From an uncultured Erysipelotrichaceae bacterium (lineage in GTDB: Bacteria; Bacillota_I; Bacilli_A; Erysipelotrichales; Coprobacillaceae): DNA of 17,487 nucleotides. The stretch lies in the NCBI GenBank assembly GCA_900544435.1, contig UQVG01000012.1:1-17487 (forward strand). Direction: 5' to 3'. The position numbers and the translations under genes were made by a program. Shown here piece by piece: positions 1 to 6,841 of this stretch; the stretch's first letter is position 1; each line of letters begins with the position of its first letter. The notes under the pieces were generated by a model, which saw only the letters and a program-made list of their open reading frames with translations, made no database searches and was not told where the DNA came from.

Positions 1-12
1 TGATTATTGATG

Positions 13-49
13 AAAACAAAAAAAGGAAATCATCTAAGAGTTTCCTTTT
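13..49 (-). terminator. Intrinsic terminator after truA
   Basis: On the minus strand a 9-bp perfect stem (AAAAGGAAA pairing with TTTCCTTTT, plus-strand arms 21-29 and 41-49, 11-nt loop) runs straight into a U-rich tail (plus-strand A residues 13-20, broken by one C). It lies about 75 nt beyond the truA stop and would end the ecfA1-ecfA2-ecfT-truA transcript. The stem is AT-rich with only two G-C pairs, so efficiency may be moderate. Confidence 0.75.
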
Positions 50-94
50 AATATCTTATTTATAAATATTGTAAAAATTTATAAAATAAAATTC

Positions 95-108
95 ATTTCC
101 CAGGAAAT
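95..108 (-). repeat. Small inverted repeat downstream of truA
   Basis: ATTTCC and GGAAAT form a short inverted repeat with a 2-nt centre, or a 5-bp stem with a four-base loop. AT-rich sequence follows on the transcript side. It could be an auxiliary terminator or a 3'-end stabilising hairpin. The rest of 1-123 shows no coding sequence apart from the terminator at 13-49. Confidence 0.3.
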
Positions 109-123
109 ATGAAATATTTTGTT

Positions 124-858
124 CTATTTATAAAAAACCTCATGTAAATATAATCCTTGTGGTTTTGCCTTAAATAAACATTTCTTTTTCCCTTTACTTC
201 TTAATAACTCTTCTAAGAATTCTTTAGTTATTCGATGAGCTCCTACTTGAATAAGACCACCTACTAAGTGTCTTACCATATATCTTCTAAAACCGTTACC
301 TATAAGTTTAAAAGTAACAATTCCTTGATTATTCTCAATTTCAATTTTATAAAGTGTCCTAATTGTATTACCATATTGATCAACTGCACAAAATGAAGCA
401 AAGTCATGTTCCCCAATAAAAATTTGTGCTGCATCTCTCATTGCATCTATATCTAATTCTCTTCCATATTGATAGATATAATTTGTTTCAAAAGGAGAGT
501 AATCATTCATACTTAAAAGATAATGATATTCTTTTTTTACTGCAGAATAACGACTATGAAAATTTTCATCGACTAAAGAACTATCTATAATATAAATATC
601 ATTTGGTAAAAAATGATTAATGGCTCTTTTCCATTGCTTTTCTGGCATGTCTCTTAAAGTGTCAAAATGAAAGACTTGTCTTCTTCCATGAACTTTAGCA
701 TCAGTTCTCCCACTTGCATGAATGATAATATTTTCATCTTTACATATATTTTTAATAGCTTTTTGAATTTCACCTTGTACTGTTCTAAATTGATTTTGAA
801 CCTGAAATCCATGGAATTTACTTCCATCATAACTTACAATACATTTTATTCTATTCAT
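124..858 (-). CDS. truA: tRNA pseudouridine synthase A (TruA)
   Basis: TruA converts uridines 38-40 in the anticodon arm of tRNAs to pseudouridine in the cytoplasm. The 244-residue protein begins MNRIKCIVSYDG, the usual TruA N terminus. The catalytic aspartate is D53 in GRTDAKVHG, the conserved tyrosine of the active site is probably Y111 in KKEYHYLL, and the MVRHLVGG segment matches the C-terminal MVRxxVG motif. An in-frame start at 936 would add 26 unconserved residues running back into ecfT, so the ATG at 856-858 is preferred. That ATG overlaps the ecfT stop by one base (TAATG), and no strong ribosome binding site precedes it, so translation probably depends on coupling to ecfT. Family and function are very likely. 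The lysine after the catalytic DA, where most relatives have glycine, is a mild oddity. Confidence 0.96.
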   Translation of the reverse strand: MNRIKCIVSYDGSKFHGFQVQNQFRTVQGEIQKAIKNICKDENIIIHASGRTDAKVHGRRQVFHFDTLRDMPEKQWKRAINHFLPNDIYIIDSSLVDENFHSRYSAVKKEYHYLLSMNDYSPFETNYIYQYGRELDIDAMRDAAQIFIGEHDFASFCAVDQYGNTIRTLYKIEIENNQGIVTFKLIGNGFRRYMVRHLVGGLIQVGAHRITKEFLEELLRSKGKKKCLFKAKPQGLYLHEVFYK

Positions 859-1655
859 TACATAAAACTCATTATAATCACTCCACAACAAACAAATAAT
901 GTTATTAACATAGCAATTGTATCTAATTGTGCCCATGTCAAAACTTTATATTTAGTTCGTGTTGCTTCTGGATTATAATTTCTACTTTCCATAGCATTAG
1001 CAAGTTCTTCTGCTCTTTGAAAAGCAGAAATAAATAAAGGAATAATTAAAGAAATAATTGATTTAATTTTTTCCATAAAACTTCCTTCGTTAAAATCAGC
1101 TCCTCGACTTGCTTGAGCTTTCATAATTCTTTTAGCTTCTTCTAATAAATCAGGGATAAACCTTAACGCAATTGAAATCATCATTGCTAATTCATGAACA
1201 GGAAAATGAAATCTTTTCAAAGGATTTAATAAACTTTCAATAGCAAGTGTCAATTCTAGCGGTTTCGTTGTAGATGTCATTAAAGTTGTTAAAGTAATAA
1301 TTAATACAAGTCTTATAAAAATATAAGCTGTTTGTAATAAAGCCCCTGAATAAATACTTATATTTCCTATTTTTACAATAACATCTCCTGTTTTCATTAA
1401 AAAGATGTTAAAAATCATCAAAAACAGCATCATAAAAAGCATTGGTTTAATTGCTTTTAAAATATGTGATAGCTTAATTTTAGAAAATAATGAACATATT
1501 AAAACATAAATTGCTAGAATTCCATATCCAACAAAACCTGCATCAAAGAAAACAGATATTAAAAATATGAATACTGCGCATATTTTTAATCTTGGATCTA
1601 AACGATGAATAAGAGAATTTCCTGGAATATATTTACCAAAAGTCATATTATCCAT
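858..1655 (-). CDS. ecfT: ECF transporter transmembrane subunit EcfT
   Basis: EcfT is the integral membrane T component of group II energy-coupling factor transporters. It links the ATPases EcfA1/EcfA2 to interchangeable substrate-binding S components for vitamins or metals. The 265-residue protein has about five or six hydrophobic segments (roughly 25-37, 40-56, 71-88, 105-127, 195-212, 245-262). The cytoplasmic coupling helices carry the two expected signature sites: SRG at 183-185 (ASRGADF) and SRN at 224-226 (AMESRNYNP), where the family usually has ARG. A GTG at 1664 is in frame but lies inside the ribosome binding site AGGAGGTGA. The ATG at 1655, eight bases after GGAGG, is the better start. 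It overlaps the ecfA2 stop by 8 nt. The S components must be encoded elsewhere, because none is in this window. Confidence 0.94.
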   Translation of the reverse strand: MDNMTFGKYIPGNSLIHRLDPRLKICAVFIFLISVFFDAGFVGYGILAIYVLICSLFSKIKLSHILKAIKPMLFMMLFLMIFNIFLMKTGDVIVKIGNISIYSGALLQTAYIFIRLVLIITLTTLMTSTTKPLELTLAIESLLNPLKRFHFPVHELAMMISIALRFIPDLLEEAKRIMKAQASRGADFNEGSFMEKIKSIISLIIPLFISAFQRAEELANAMESRNYNPEATRTKYKVLTWAQLDTIAMLITLFVCCGVIIMSFM

Positions 1656-2499
1656 GAAGTTCACCTCCTATTGCTTCTACTAAATCATTAATGTTATTAA
1701 TAGAGGTATCAATATGATATCCGTTTTGATTTAATTGAATGATCAAATTTGTGATTAATGGTAAATCAATTCCTAAATTTAACAAATAATCACTATCTAA
1801 AAATACATCCTTCACTTTTCCTGATTTTTCAACTTGTCCATCACTCATGACAACAACATTCTCACAATATTCTAGAACATGATTCATGTCATGAGTTACT
1901 AAAATAACTGTTTTTCCCATTTCATGAATTTTTTTAAATAAATCCATCATTTCTCTAATACCAGAAGGATCTAATCCTGCTGTTGGCTCATCTAAAACAA
2001 GAATATCTGGATCCATAGCAAGAATACCAGCAATTGCTACTCTACGTTTTTGACCACCTGATAAATCAAATGGAGATTTAGTTAAATACGACTGATCTAA
2101 TCCTACCATTTCTAGTGATTTTTTAGCAATTTCTTTTGCTTTATTTTCTTCTATTCCAAAATTCATTGGACCAAACATAATATCTCTTTCAATTGTTTCT
2201 TCAAAAAGTTGATATTCTGGAAATTGAAAAACTAATCCAGATTTTTTTCTTAAATTTTTTAAATTTTGAGGTTTATCATTATATGAAATAATATAATCAT
2301 CTATTTTTATTTCACCACTTGTAGGTAATAACAAAGCATTTATATGTTGTATAAGTGTTGACTTTCCACTACCAGTTTGACCTATAATGGCTGTAAATGA
2401 ACCCTGTTCTATTTTTAAATTCACATTTTTTAGTGCGTAATATTCGAAAGGTGTATTATATCCATAAATATGTTCTAAATTTTTGCAAGTAATTGACAT
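1648..2499 (-). CDS. ecfA2: ECF transporter ATPase EcfA2
   Basis: This is the second ATP-binding subunit of the energy-coupling factor module (older names CbiO2, YbaE). It pairs with EcfA1 at the cytoplasmic face of EcfT to power vitamin or metal uptake. In 283 residues it shows Walker A GQTGSGKS at 40-47, Q-loop Q92 within FQFPEYQLFE, ABC signature LSGGQ at 146-150, Walker B ILVLDE at 166-171 and switch histidine H203. GQTGSGKS and FQFPEYQLFE are typical of EcfA2 rather than EcfA1. The start overlaps the end of ecfA1 by 25 nt and has a GGAG ribosome binding site inside ecfA1, so the two ATPases are probably made in matched amounts. All catalytic residues are present. Confidence 0.96.
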   Translation of the reverse strand: MSITCKNLEHIYGYNTPFEYYALKNVNLKIEQGSFTAIIGQTGSGKSTLIQHINALLLPTSGEIKIDDYIISYNDKPQNLKNLRKKSGLVFQFPEYQLFEETIERDIMFGPMNFGIEENKAKEIAKKSLEMVGLDQSYLTKSPFDLSGGQKRRVAIAGILAMDPDILVLDEPTAGLDPSGIREMMDLFKKIHEMGKTVILVTHDMNHVLEYCENVVVMSDGQVEKSGKVKDVFLDSDYLLNLGIDLPLITNLIIQLNQNGYHIDTSINNINDLVEAIGGELHG

Positions 2500-3305
2500 A
2501 ATTGTTTCTCCAATTCTTCAATGTCTAATGTATCTTCAATTTGATACCCTTTTTCTTTTAATTTTCTTGCGATTTTTAATGAAAAAGGAATATCCAATTT
2601 TAATTCTTTTAATAATTTTTCATTTGATAATATTTTTTGAGGTTTATCACAATCAACAATTTCTCCTTTATTTAAAAGAATAACTCGGTCCGCATTTTTT
2701 GCTTCTTCAATATCATGAGTAATTGAAATGATTGTCATATTATTTTGCTTTTTTAATTCCCTTACTAATTCATTTATTTCTTTTCTACCTCGTGGATCTA
2801 ACATACTTGTTGCTTCATCTAAAATAATGATTGATGGATTCATTGCTAAAATTCCTGCAATAGCAACCCTTTGTTTTTGACCACCAGATAATTTAGTTGG
2901 TTCATGATCTAAAAAATTTTCCATTCTTACTACCTTAGAATATTTATCAATAAGCTCATCCATTTTTTCTCTTGGAACACAAATATTTTCTAATCCAAAT
3001 GCAATATCATCTCGCACAGTAGCTCCTATAAATTGATTATCTGGATTTTGAAAAACAATTCCTATTTTTTCTCTGACTTTGTATAAATTTTCTAAATTCA
3101 ATTGATAATCATCAACAATAATTTCTCCAGATTTTTTTTCTAATAATCCAATAAGTAACTTAGCAATCGTACTTTTACCACTTCCATTATGTCCTAAAAT
3201 AGCAACATATTCACCTTTATGAATTTGAAAAGAAATATCATGAATTGTTTTTAGCCCTGGTTCATATTCAAAACATAAATTTTTAACTTTTATTATATCT
3301 TCCAT
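2475..3305 (-). CDS. ecfA1: ECF transporter ATPase EcfA1
   Basis: This is the first ATP-binding subunit of the energy-coupling factor transporter (older names CbiO1, YbxA). It has 276 residues with Walker A GHNGSGKS at 38-45, Q-loop Q86 in FQNPDNQF, signature LSGGQ at 139-143, Walker B IIILDE at 159-164 and H-loop H197. FQNPDNQF is characteristic of EcfA1. It is the first gene of the ecfA1-ecfA2-ecfT-truA unit, directly behind a near-consensus promoter at 3335-3363 and a GAGGAG ribosome binding site. This order next to rplQ is the standard Firmicutes arrangement. Here a strong terminator separates it from rplQ, so the module appears to be expressed independently of the ribosomal operon. Confidence 0.96.
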   Translation of the reverse strand: MEDIIKVKNLCFEYEPGLKTIHDISFQIHKGEYVAILGHNGSGKSTIAKLLIGLLEKKSGEIIVDDYQLNLENLYKVREKIGIVFQNPDNQFIGATVRDDIAFGLENICVPREKMDELIDKYSKVVRMENFLDHEPTKLSGGQKQRVAIAGILAMNPSIIILDEATSMLDPRGRKEINELVRELKKQNNMTIISITHDIEEAKNADRVILLNKGEIVDCDKPQKILSNEKLLKELKLDIPFSLKIARKLKEKGYQIEDTLDIEELEKQLCQLLAKI

Positions 3306-3334
3306 TGTCTTCTCCTCATGAATGTGTTTAGTTC

Positions 3335-3363
3335 ATTCTATAATTTATAAAGAAACAAGTCAA
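3335..3363 (-). promoter_or_regulatory. Sigma-A-type promoter for ecfA1-ecfA2-ecfT-truA
   Basis: Minus-strand TTGACT (plus 3358-3363) and TAGAAT (plus 3335-3340) are separated by exactly 17 bases, and each hexamer matches the consensus at 5 of 6 positions. Transcription would start near 3328, giving a leader of about 20-25 nt with a GAGGAG ribosome binding site before ecfA1. The -35 box begins only a few bases past the U-tract of the rplQ terminator. Confidence 0.8.
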
Positions 3364-3365
3364 AT

Positions 3366-3392
3366 AAAAAAAGGACTGAATCTCTTCAGTCC
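3366..3392 (-). terminator. Intrinsic terminator of the ribosomal protein operon
   Basis: On the minus strand GGACTGAA, a GAGA tetraloop and TTCAGTCC form a perfect 8-bp stem (plus arms 3373-3380 and 3385-3392), followed at once by seven T residues (plus 3366-3372). It begins about 8 nt past the rplQ stop. This is a textbook Rho-independent terminator and the probable end of the S10-spc-alpha transcript. Confidence 0.93.
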
Positions 3393-3399
3393 CACATCA

Positions 3400-3765
3400 T
3401 TATTTAGTTAATGATAAGATTGCCATTGGTGCATTATCACCTTTACGGTTATAAGTTTTTAAGATAGTAGTATATCCACCATTAACATCTTTAAATTTAG
3501 GTGCAACGTCATCAAATAAGATTTGTACAGCTGTTTTTCCAGTTGCTTCATCAACAACTTTGTGCATATCAGCAGCAGCTTGTCTTCTTGCATGTAAGTC
3601 TCCACGTTTACCTAAAGTAATTAATTCATCAACAACACTACGAACTTCTTTAGCTCTTGTTACAGTTGTTTCAACTTTTCCGTTTACAATAACTTCAGTA
3701 GCTAAACTACGTAACATAGATTTTCTAATATCTGAAGTGCGTCCTAATTTTCTATTTTTAGCCAT
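3400..3765 (-). CDS. rplQ: 50S ribosomal protein L17
   Basis: L17 is a large-subunit protein near the exit side of the 50S particle. The 121-residue sequence begins [18 protein letters not shown] and contains the conserved [20 protein letters not shown] segment, in line with the usual bacterial length of about 120. It is the last gene of the alpha block, 31 nt after rpoA, with an AAGGAGCG ribosome binding site. The strong terminator immediately follows. The N terminus differs slightly from the common GYRKLGR form but the rest is canonical. Confidence 0.98.
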   Translation of the reverse strand: MAKNRKLGRTSDIRKSMLRSLATEVIVNGKVETTVTRAKEVRSVVDELITLGKRGDLHARRQAAADMHKVVDEATGKTAVQILFDDVAPKFKDVNGGYTTILKTYNRKGDNAPMAILSLTK

Positions 3766-3796
3766 GAGATTAACGCTCCTTTTCGAGTATTCTGAA

Positions 3797-4741
3797 TTAA
3801 TCGATAGGTTTAAATCCTAAACCTAATTCGATTAATTTTTCTTTAACTTCTTTTAATGATTTTTTACCTAAGTTTCTTACTTTAATCATATCATCTTCTG
3901 ATTTAGAAGCAAGATCTTGAACTGTTTGAATACCAGCTCTCTTTAAACAGTTGTATGAACGAACAGATAAATCTAATTCTTCGATTGTCATATCTAATAC
4001 TTTATTTGTTGTATCATTTTGAGTTTCAGACATAACTTCCATGTTTTTAGCCATATCAGTCAATTCAACAAACATATTTAAATGTTCAACTAAAATTTTT
4101 GCTGCTAATGAAATAGCTTCAAATGGTTTTAGTGAACCATTAGTTTCAACTTCTAATACTAATTGATCATACTTAGCACTTTCTCCAACACGAGTTGGTT
4201 CTACAGAGTAAGCAACTTTTTCAATTGGTGAATAGATTGAATCTGTTGGAATAACACCAAGAGTGTTGATATTTACTTTATTTTGATCAGCAGACACATA
4301 TCCACGATCTTTTTTAGCAAATAATTCCATATATAAGTGACCACCTTCTGCAACATGTGCAATTACCATGTCATTAGAAATCATTTTGACTTCAGCAGGA
4401 CATTGAATATCAGCACCTGTTACAGTAGCAGGACCTTTTACATCAATAATCATTGTAGCAGTGTCTTCACTGTCTACATCAAAAACTAATTTCTTAATAT
4501 TTAAAATCATTGCTGTGACATCTTCAACGACACCATCAATTGCAGAAAATTCATGAATTGCTCCTTGAACTTTGATTGCATAAACAGCAGAACCTGGTAA
4601 AGAAGAAAGTAAAACTCTTCTTAAGGCATTACCTAAAGTAGTTCCGAATCCTCTTTCTAATGGTTCAATGACAAATTTTGCATAATTTTCTGTTTCGTCA
4701 TAATGATCAATATTAAAGTTTGCTTTTTCGAATTTATGCAT
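3797..4741 (-). CDS. rpoA: DNA-directed RNA polymerase subunit alpha
   Basis: The alpha subunit dimerises to nucleate RNA polymerase assembly and contacts promoter UP elements and activators. Length is 314 residues, the same as in Bacillus. The N-terminal assembly domain (about 1-228) carries the conserved [20 protein letters not shown] segment. After a linker, the C-terminal domain (about 245-314) has the two helix-hairpin-helix motifs, with R261 in [13 protein letters not shown] equivalent to the DNA-contacting R265 of E. coli. It lies between rpsK and rplQ as in nearly all bacteria. A strong GAGGAGG ribosome binding site precedes the start in a 51-nt gap that otherwise shows nothing convincing. 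Confidence 0.98.
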   Translation of the reverse strand: MHKFEKANFNIDHYDETENYAKFVIEPLERGFGTTLGNALRRVLLSSLPGSAVYAIKVQGAIHEFSAIDGVVEDVTAMILNIKKLVFDVDSEDTATMIIDVKGPATVTGADIQCPAEVKMISNDMVIAHVAEGGHLYMELFAKKDRGYVSADQNKVNINTLGVIPTDSIYSPIEKVAYSVEPTRVGESAKYDQLVLEVETNGSLKPFEAISLAAKILVEHLNMFVELTDMAKNMEVMSETQNDTTNKVLDMTIEELDLSVRSYNCLKRAGIQTVQDLASKSEDDMIKVRNLGKKSLKEVKEKLIELGLGFKPID

Positions 4742-4792
4742 ATGTTCCCTCCTCTATAGGAATGTTTTGTATTCTAATTTACTACAATAATA

Positions 4793-5185
4793 CTATCCAC
4801 GAGGACGTTTTGGTGGACGACAACCGTTATGTGGAATTGGTGTTACATCATTAATTGAAGTAACTTCTAATCCAGCAGCTTGTAAAGCTCTAACTGCTGC
4901 TTCACGTCCTGGTCCTGGACCTTTTACATTTACATCTACAGTTTTTACTCCATGTTCCATAGAAGCTTTAGCTGCAGCTTCTGATGCCATTTGTGCAGCA
5001 AATGGTGTTGATTTTCTTGATCCTTTGAAACCTAAAGCTCCAGCACTTGACCAAGTTAATACGTTACCATGTTCATCAGTAATTGTTACAATAGTATTAT
5101 TGAAAGTAGAATGAACGTGTGCAACACCTTTTGCAATATTTTTTCTTACACGTTTTTTACCACGTGTTTGTTTTACTCTAGCCAT
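4793..5185 (-). CDS. rpsK: 30S ribosomal protein S11
   Basis: S11 sits on the 30S platform and helps shape the mRNA exit channel with S7. The 130-residue sequence has a basic N-terminal tail, [18 protein letters not shown], the [13 protein letters not shown] motif and the conserved C-terminal [12 protein letters not shown]. It follows rpsM by 17 nt with a GGAGG-type ribosome binding site. HVHST replaces the more usual HIRST or HIKST, a conservative lineage variation. Confidence 0.98.
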   Translation of the reverse strand: MARVKQTRGKKRVRKNIAKGVAHVHSTFNNTIVTITDEHGNVLTWSSAGALGFKGSRKSTPFAAQMASEAAAKASMEHGVKTVDVNVKGPGPGREAAVRALQAAGLEVTSINDVTPIPHNGCRPPKRPRG

Positions 5186-5202
5186 TTCCTTTCAACCTCC
5201 TA

Positions 5203-5568
5203 TTATTTTTTCTTTCCTGCGATTGGTCTAGCTTTACCCTTACGAGTTCTAGCATTAGTTTTAGTTTTTTGACCACGAACAGGAAGTCCTTTACGGTGAC
5301 GCATACCTCTGTAGCTTCCGATTTCCATTAAACGTTTGATGTTTAATTGAACTTCTCTACGTAAGTCACCTTCAACTTTAATTTTTTCAACTTCTTTTCT
5401 GATTTTTGTAACTTCTTCTTCAGTTAAATCTTTAACTCTTACATCTTCACTGATACCAGCAGCTTTTAAGATTTCTTTAGCTGTAGATTTACCGATACCA
5501 TATACATAAGTTAATGAGATAACAACACGCTTATCACGTGGGATATCTACACCTGCAATACGAGCCAT
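5203..5568 (-). CDS. rpsM: 30S ribosomal protein S13
   Basis: S13 is in the head of the small subunit, bridging to the 50S and contacting P-site tRNA through its C-terminal tail. It has the standard 121 residues, starting [19 protein letters not shown], with the helix-two-turn-helix [12 protein letters not shown], the [20 protein letters not shown] motif and a lysine-rich tail. The start is preceded by AGGAGG, 18 nt after rpmJ. Order rpmJ-rpsM-rpsK-rpoA is conserved. Confidence 0.98.
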   Translation of the reverse strand: MARIAGVDIPRDKRVVISLTYVYGIGKSTAKEILKAAGISEDVRVKDLTEEEVTKIRKEVEKIKVEGDLRREVQLNIKRLMEIGSYRGMRHRKGLPVRGQKTKTNARTRKGKARPIAGKKK

Positions 5569-5586
5569 TTTATTTCCTCCTAAATA

Positions 5587-5700
5587 CTAACCTTGTCTTT
5601 GTTTATGTTTTGGGTTTTCGCAAATAATCATTACGCGCCCTTTTCTTTTAATTACTCTGCATTTATCACACATTGGTTTTACAGATGGTCTTACCTTCAT
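5587..5700 (-). CDS. rpmJ: 50S ribosomal protein L36, zinc-binding form
   Basis: I read this 37-residue gene directly. It begins [20 protein letters not shown] and ends [10 protein letters not shown], the canonical length for L36. C11, C14, C27 and H32 form the zinc ribbon, so this is the zinc-containing (C+) paralogue. L36 stabilises 23S rRNA domains near the peptidyl transferase side. It starts 27 nt after infA behind AAAGGAGGT and ends in TAG, 18 nt before rpsM. Placement between infA and rpsM is the normal bacterial location. Confidence 0.97.
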   Translation of the reverse strand: MKVRPSVKPMCDKCRVIKRKGRVMIICENPKHKQRQG

Positions 5701-5727
5701 CCTGTCTACCTCCTTTTGGAAGATTTT

Positions 5728-5949
5728 TTATTTATGTCTAAATGTAATTCGCCCACGTGTTAAATCATATGGAGATATTTCAACGGTAACTCTATCCCCC
5801 GGTAAAATGCGAATGTAGTGCATACGGATTTTACCAGAAACGTGAGCAAGAATTTCCACTCCATTTTCTAAAGCTACTTTAAACATTGCATTTGGTAATG
5901 TTTCTAAAACTGTAGCTTCTACTTCAATAACGTCATCTTTTTTTGCCAT
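5728..5949 (-). CDS. infA: Translation initiation factor IF-1
   Basis: IF-1 binds the 30S A site during initiation and promotes IF-2 and IF-3 function. The 73-residue protein is a single S1-type OB fold. It includes [20 protein letters not shown], the [16 protein letters not shown] segment and a C-terminal [12 protein letters not shown] typical of the family, and is essentially the usual length of 72. It starts 19 nt after map with an AAGGAG ribosome binding site. No KOW-domain gene lies between map and infA, unlike in many Clostridia. Confidence 0.98.
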   Translation of the reverse strand: MAKKDDVIEVEATVLETLPNAMFKVALENGVEILAHVSGKIRMHYIRILPGDRVTVEISPYDLTRGRITFRHK

Positions 5950-5968
5950 CGTTCTTCAACTCCTTTTA

Positions 5969-6715
5969 TTAAAGTTTTGTAAGAATTCTATAACCGCCAT
6001 CAGTAATGACGATTGTATGTTCATAATGAGCAGCTAATGAATGATCTTTTGTAATAACAGTCCATCCATCATCAAGAGTAACTGTTTCTTTAGCTCCTAA
6101 GTGTGCCATTGGCTCAATAGCCAAACACATTCCTTTTTTAAGTCTAGGACCTCTTCCAGGCGCACCATAATTAGGAACTGCAGGATCTTCATGAACATTA
6201 GTACCAATTCCATGCCCTGTATAATCACGTGGAGTTGTACAATTGTTCTTTGTAAGATATTCTTCAATTGCATGTGAAATATCTGAAAGTCTAACTCCTG
6301 GTTTAACTTGTTCTAATCCAGCGTACAAAGCATTTTCACAAACAGTCATAAGTCTTTTTGTTTCACTGCTTACATTTCCTACTGCATAAGTCCAAGCACT
6401 GTCACCATGATATCCTTTGTAACATGCCCCAACATCAACTGAAATAACATCTCCATCTTTTAGCTTTCTATTACTAGGTATTCCATGCACTACAACTTCA
6501 TTAATCGAAGTACATACACTATTTGGAAAACCATAAAGATGTAGAAAGGAAGGTGTTGCACCATGTTCCCTAATTATTTTATCACAAATTTGGTCAATTT
6601 CGTTAGTAGTTATTCCTGGTACAATAACTTCTTTCAATTTTTCATGAACTAAAGCAACAATTCTACCAGCTTCAGTCATTAATTCAATTTCTCTCTCATC
6701 TTTAGTAATTATCAT
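5969..6715 (-). CDS. map: Methionine aminopeptidase, type I
   Basis: This enzyme removes the initiator methionine from nascent proteins whose second residue is small. The 248-residue type Ia protein keeps the five metal ligands of the pita-bread fold: D94 (VDVGA), D105 (GDSAWT), H168 (TGHGIG), E201 (AIEPM) and E232 (EHTIVI). The accessory histidines H77 (VVVHGIP) and H175 (NVHEDP) are also present. There is no N-terminal zinc or SH3-like extension. A strong TGGAGGTT ribosome binding site precedes ATG at 6715. It follows secY after a 126-nt gap where most Firmicutes carry adk, so its expression could rely partly on a local promoter. Confidence 0.97.
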   Translation of the reverse strand: MIITKDEREIELMTEAGRIVALVHEKLKEVIVPGITTNEIDQICDKIIREHGATPSFLHLYGFPNSVCTSINEVVVHGIPSNRKLKDGDVISVDVGACYKGYHGDSAWTYAVGNVSSETKRLMTVCENALYAGLEQVKPGVRLSDISHAIEEYLTKNNCTTPRDYTGHGIGTNVHEDPAVPNYGAPGRGPRLKKGMCLAIEPMAHLGAKETVTLDDGWTVITKDHSLAAHYEHTIVITDGGYRILTKL

Positions 6716-6756
6716 TAATAAACCTCCAGGCTTTCATCGATATCTTAAAGACGTTA

Positions 6757-6762
6757 ATTATA
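6757..6762 (-). promoter_or_regulatory. Possible -10 box upstream of map
   Basis: A perfect TATAAT occurs on the minus strand in the secY-map gap, about 42 nt before the map start. At 17-bp spacing the -35 position reads AGCAGT, a poor match, so this is only a candidate for an internal promoter driving map-infA-rpmJ-rpsM-rpsK-rpoA-rplQ. AT-rich sequence produces such boxes by chance. Confidence 0.25.
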
Positions 6763-6801
6763 ACTTCTTAACTTTGATAACTGCTTCTTCAAAATTAATT
6801 T

Positions 6802-6836
6802 ATTTCTTTAGATATTTATGAATCCATAAAAGAAAT
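6802..6836 (-). repeat. Inverted repeat just after secY
   Basis: On the transcript, ATTTCTTT (plus 6829-6836) can pair with AAAGAAAT (plus 6802-6809). An inner TTATG/CATAA hairpin with a GATT loop lies between the arms (plus 6816-6829, sharing one base with the outer arm). It starts 5 nt past the secY stop. The stem is almost all A-U and only a weak U-run follows. It may be an RNA processing or attenuating element, or have no role. Confidence 0.35.
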
Positions 6837-6841
6837 CATTA

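Noticed and set aside
859..936. 26-residue N-terminal extension of TruA
   Set aside because: It runs through the end of ecfT in another frame and has no TruA similarity. MNRIKCIVSYDG at 858 is the conserved start.
1656..1664. GTG start for EcfT three codons upstream
   Set aside because: The GTG is part of the AGGAGGTGA ribosome binding site that serves the ATG at 1655.
6720..6841. Degenerate adk fragment in the secY-map gap
   Set aside because: Short open stretches such as NFEEAVIKVKKL ending in TAA exist, but they are interrupted by stops and show no Walker A or LID motif. I cannot support a pseudogene.
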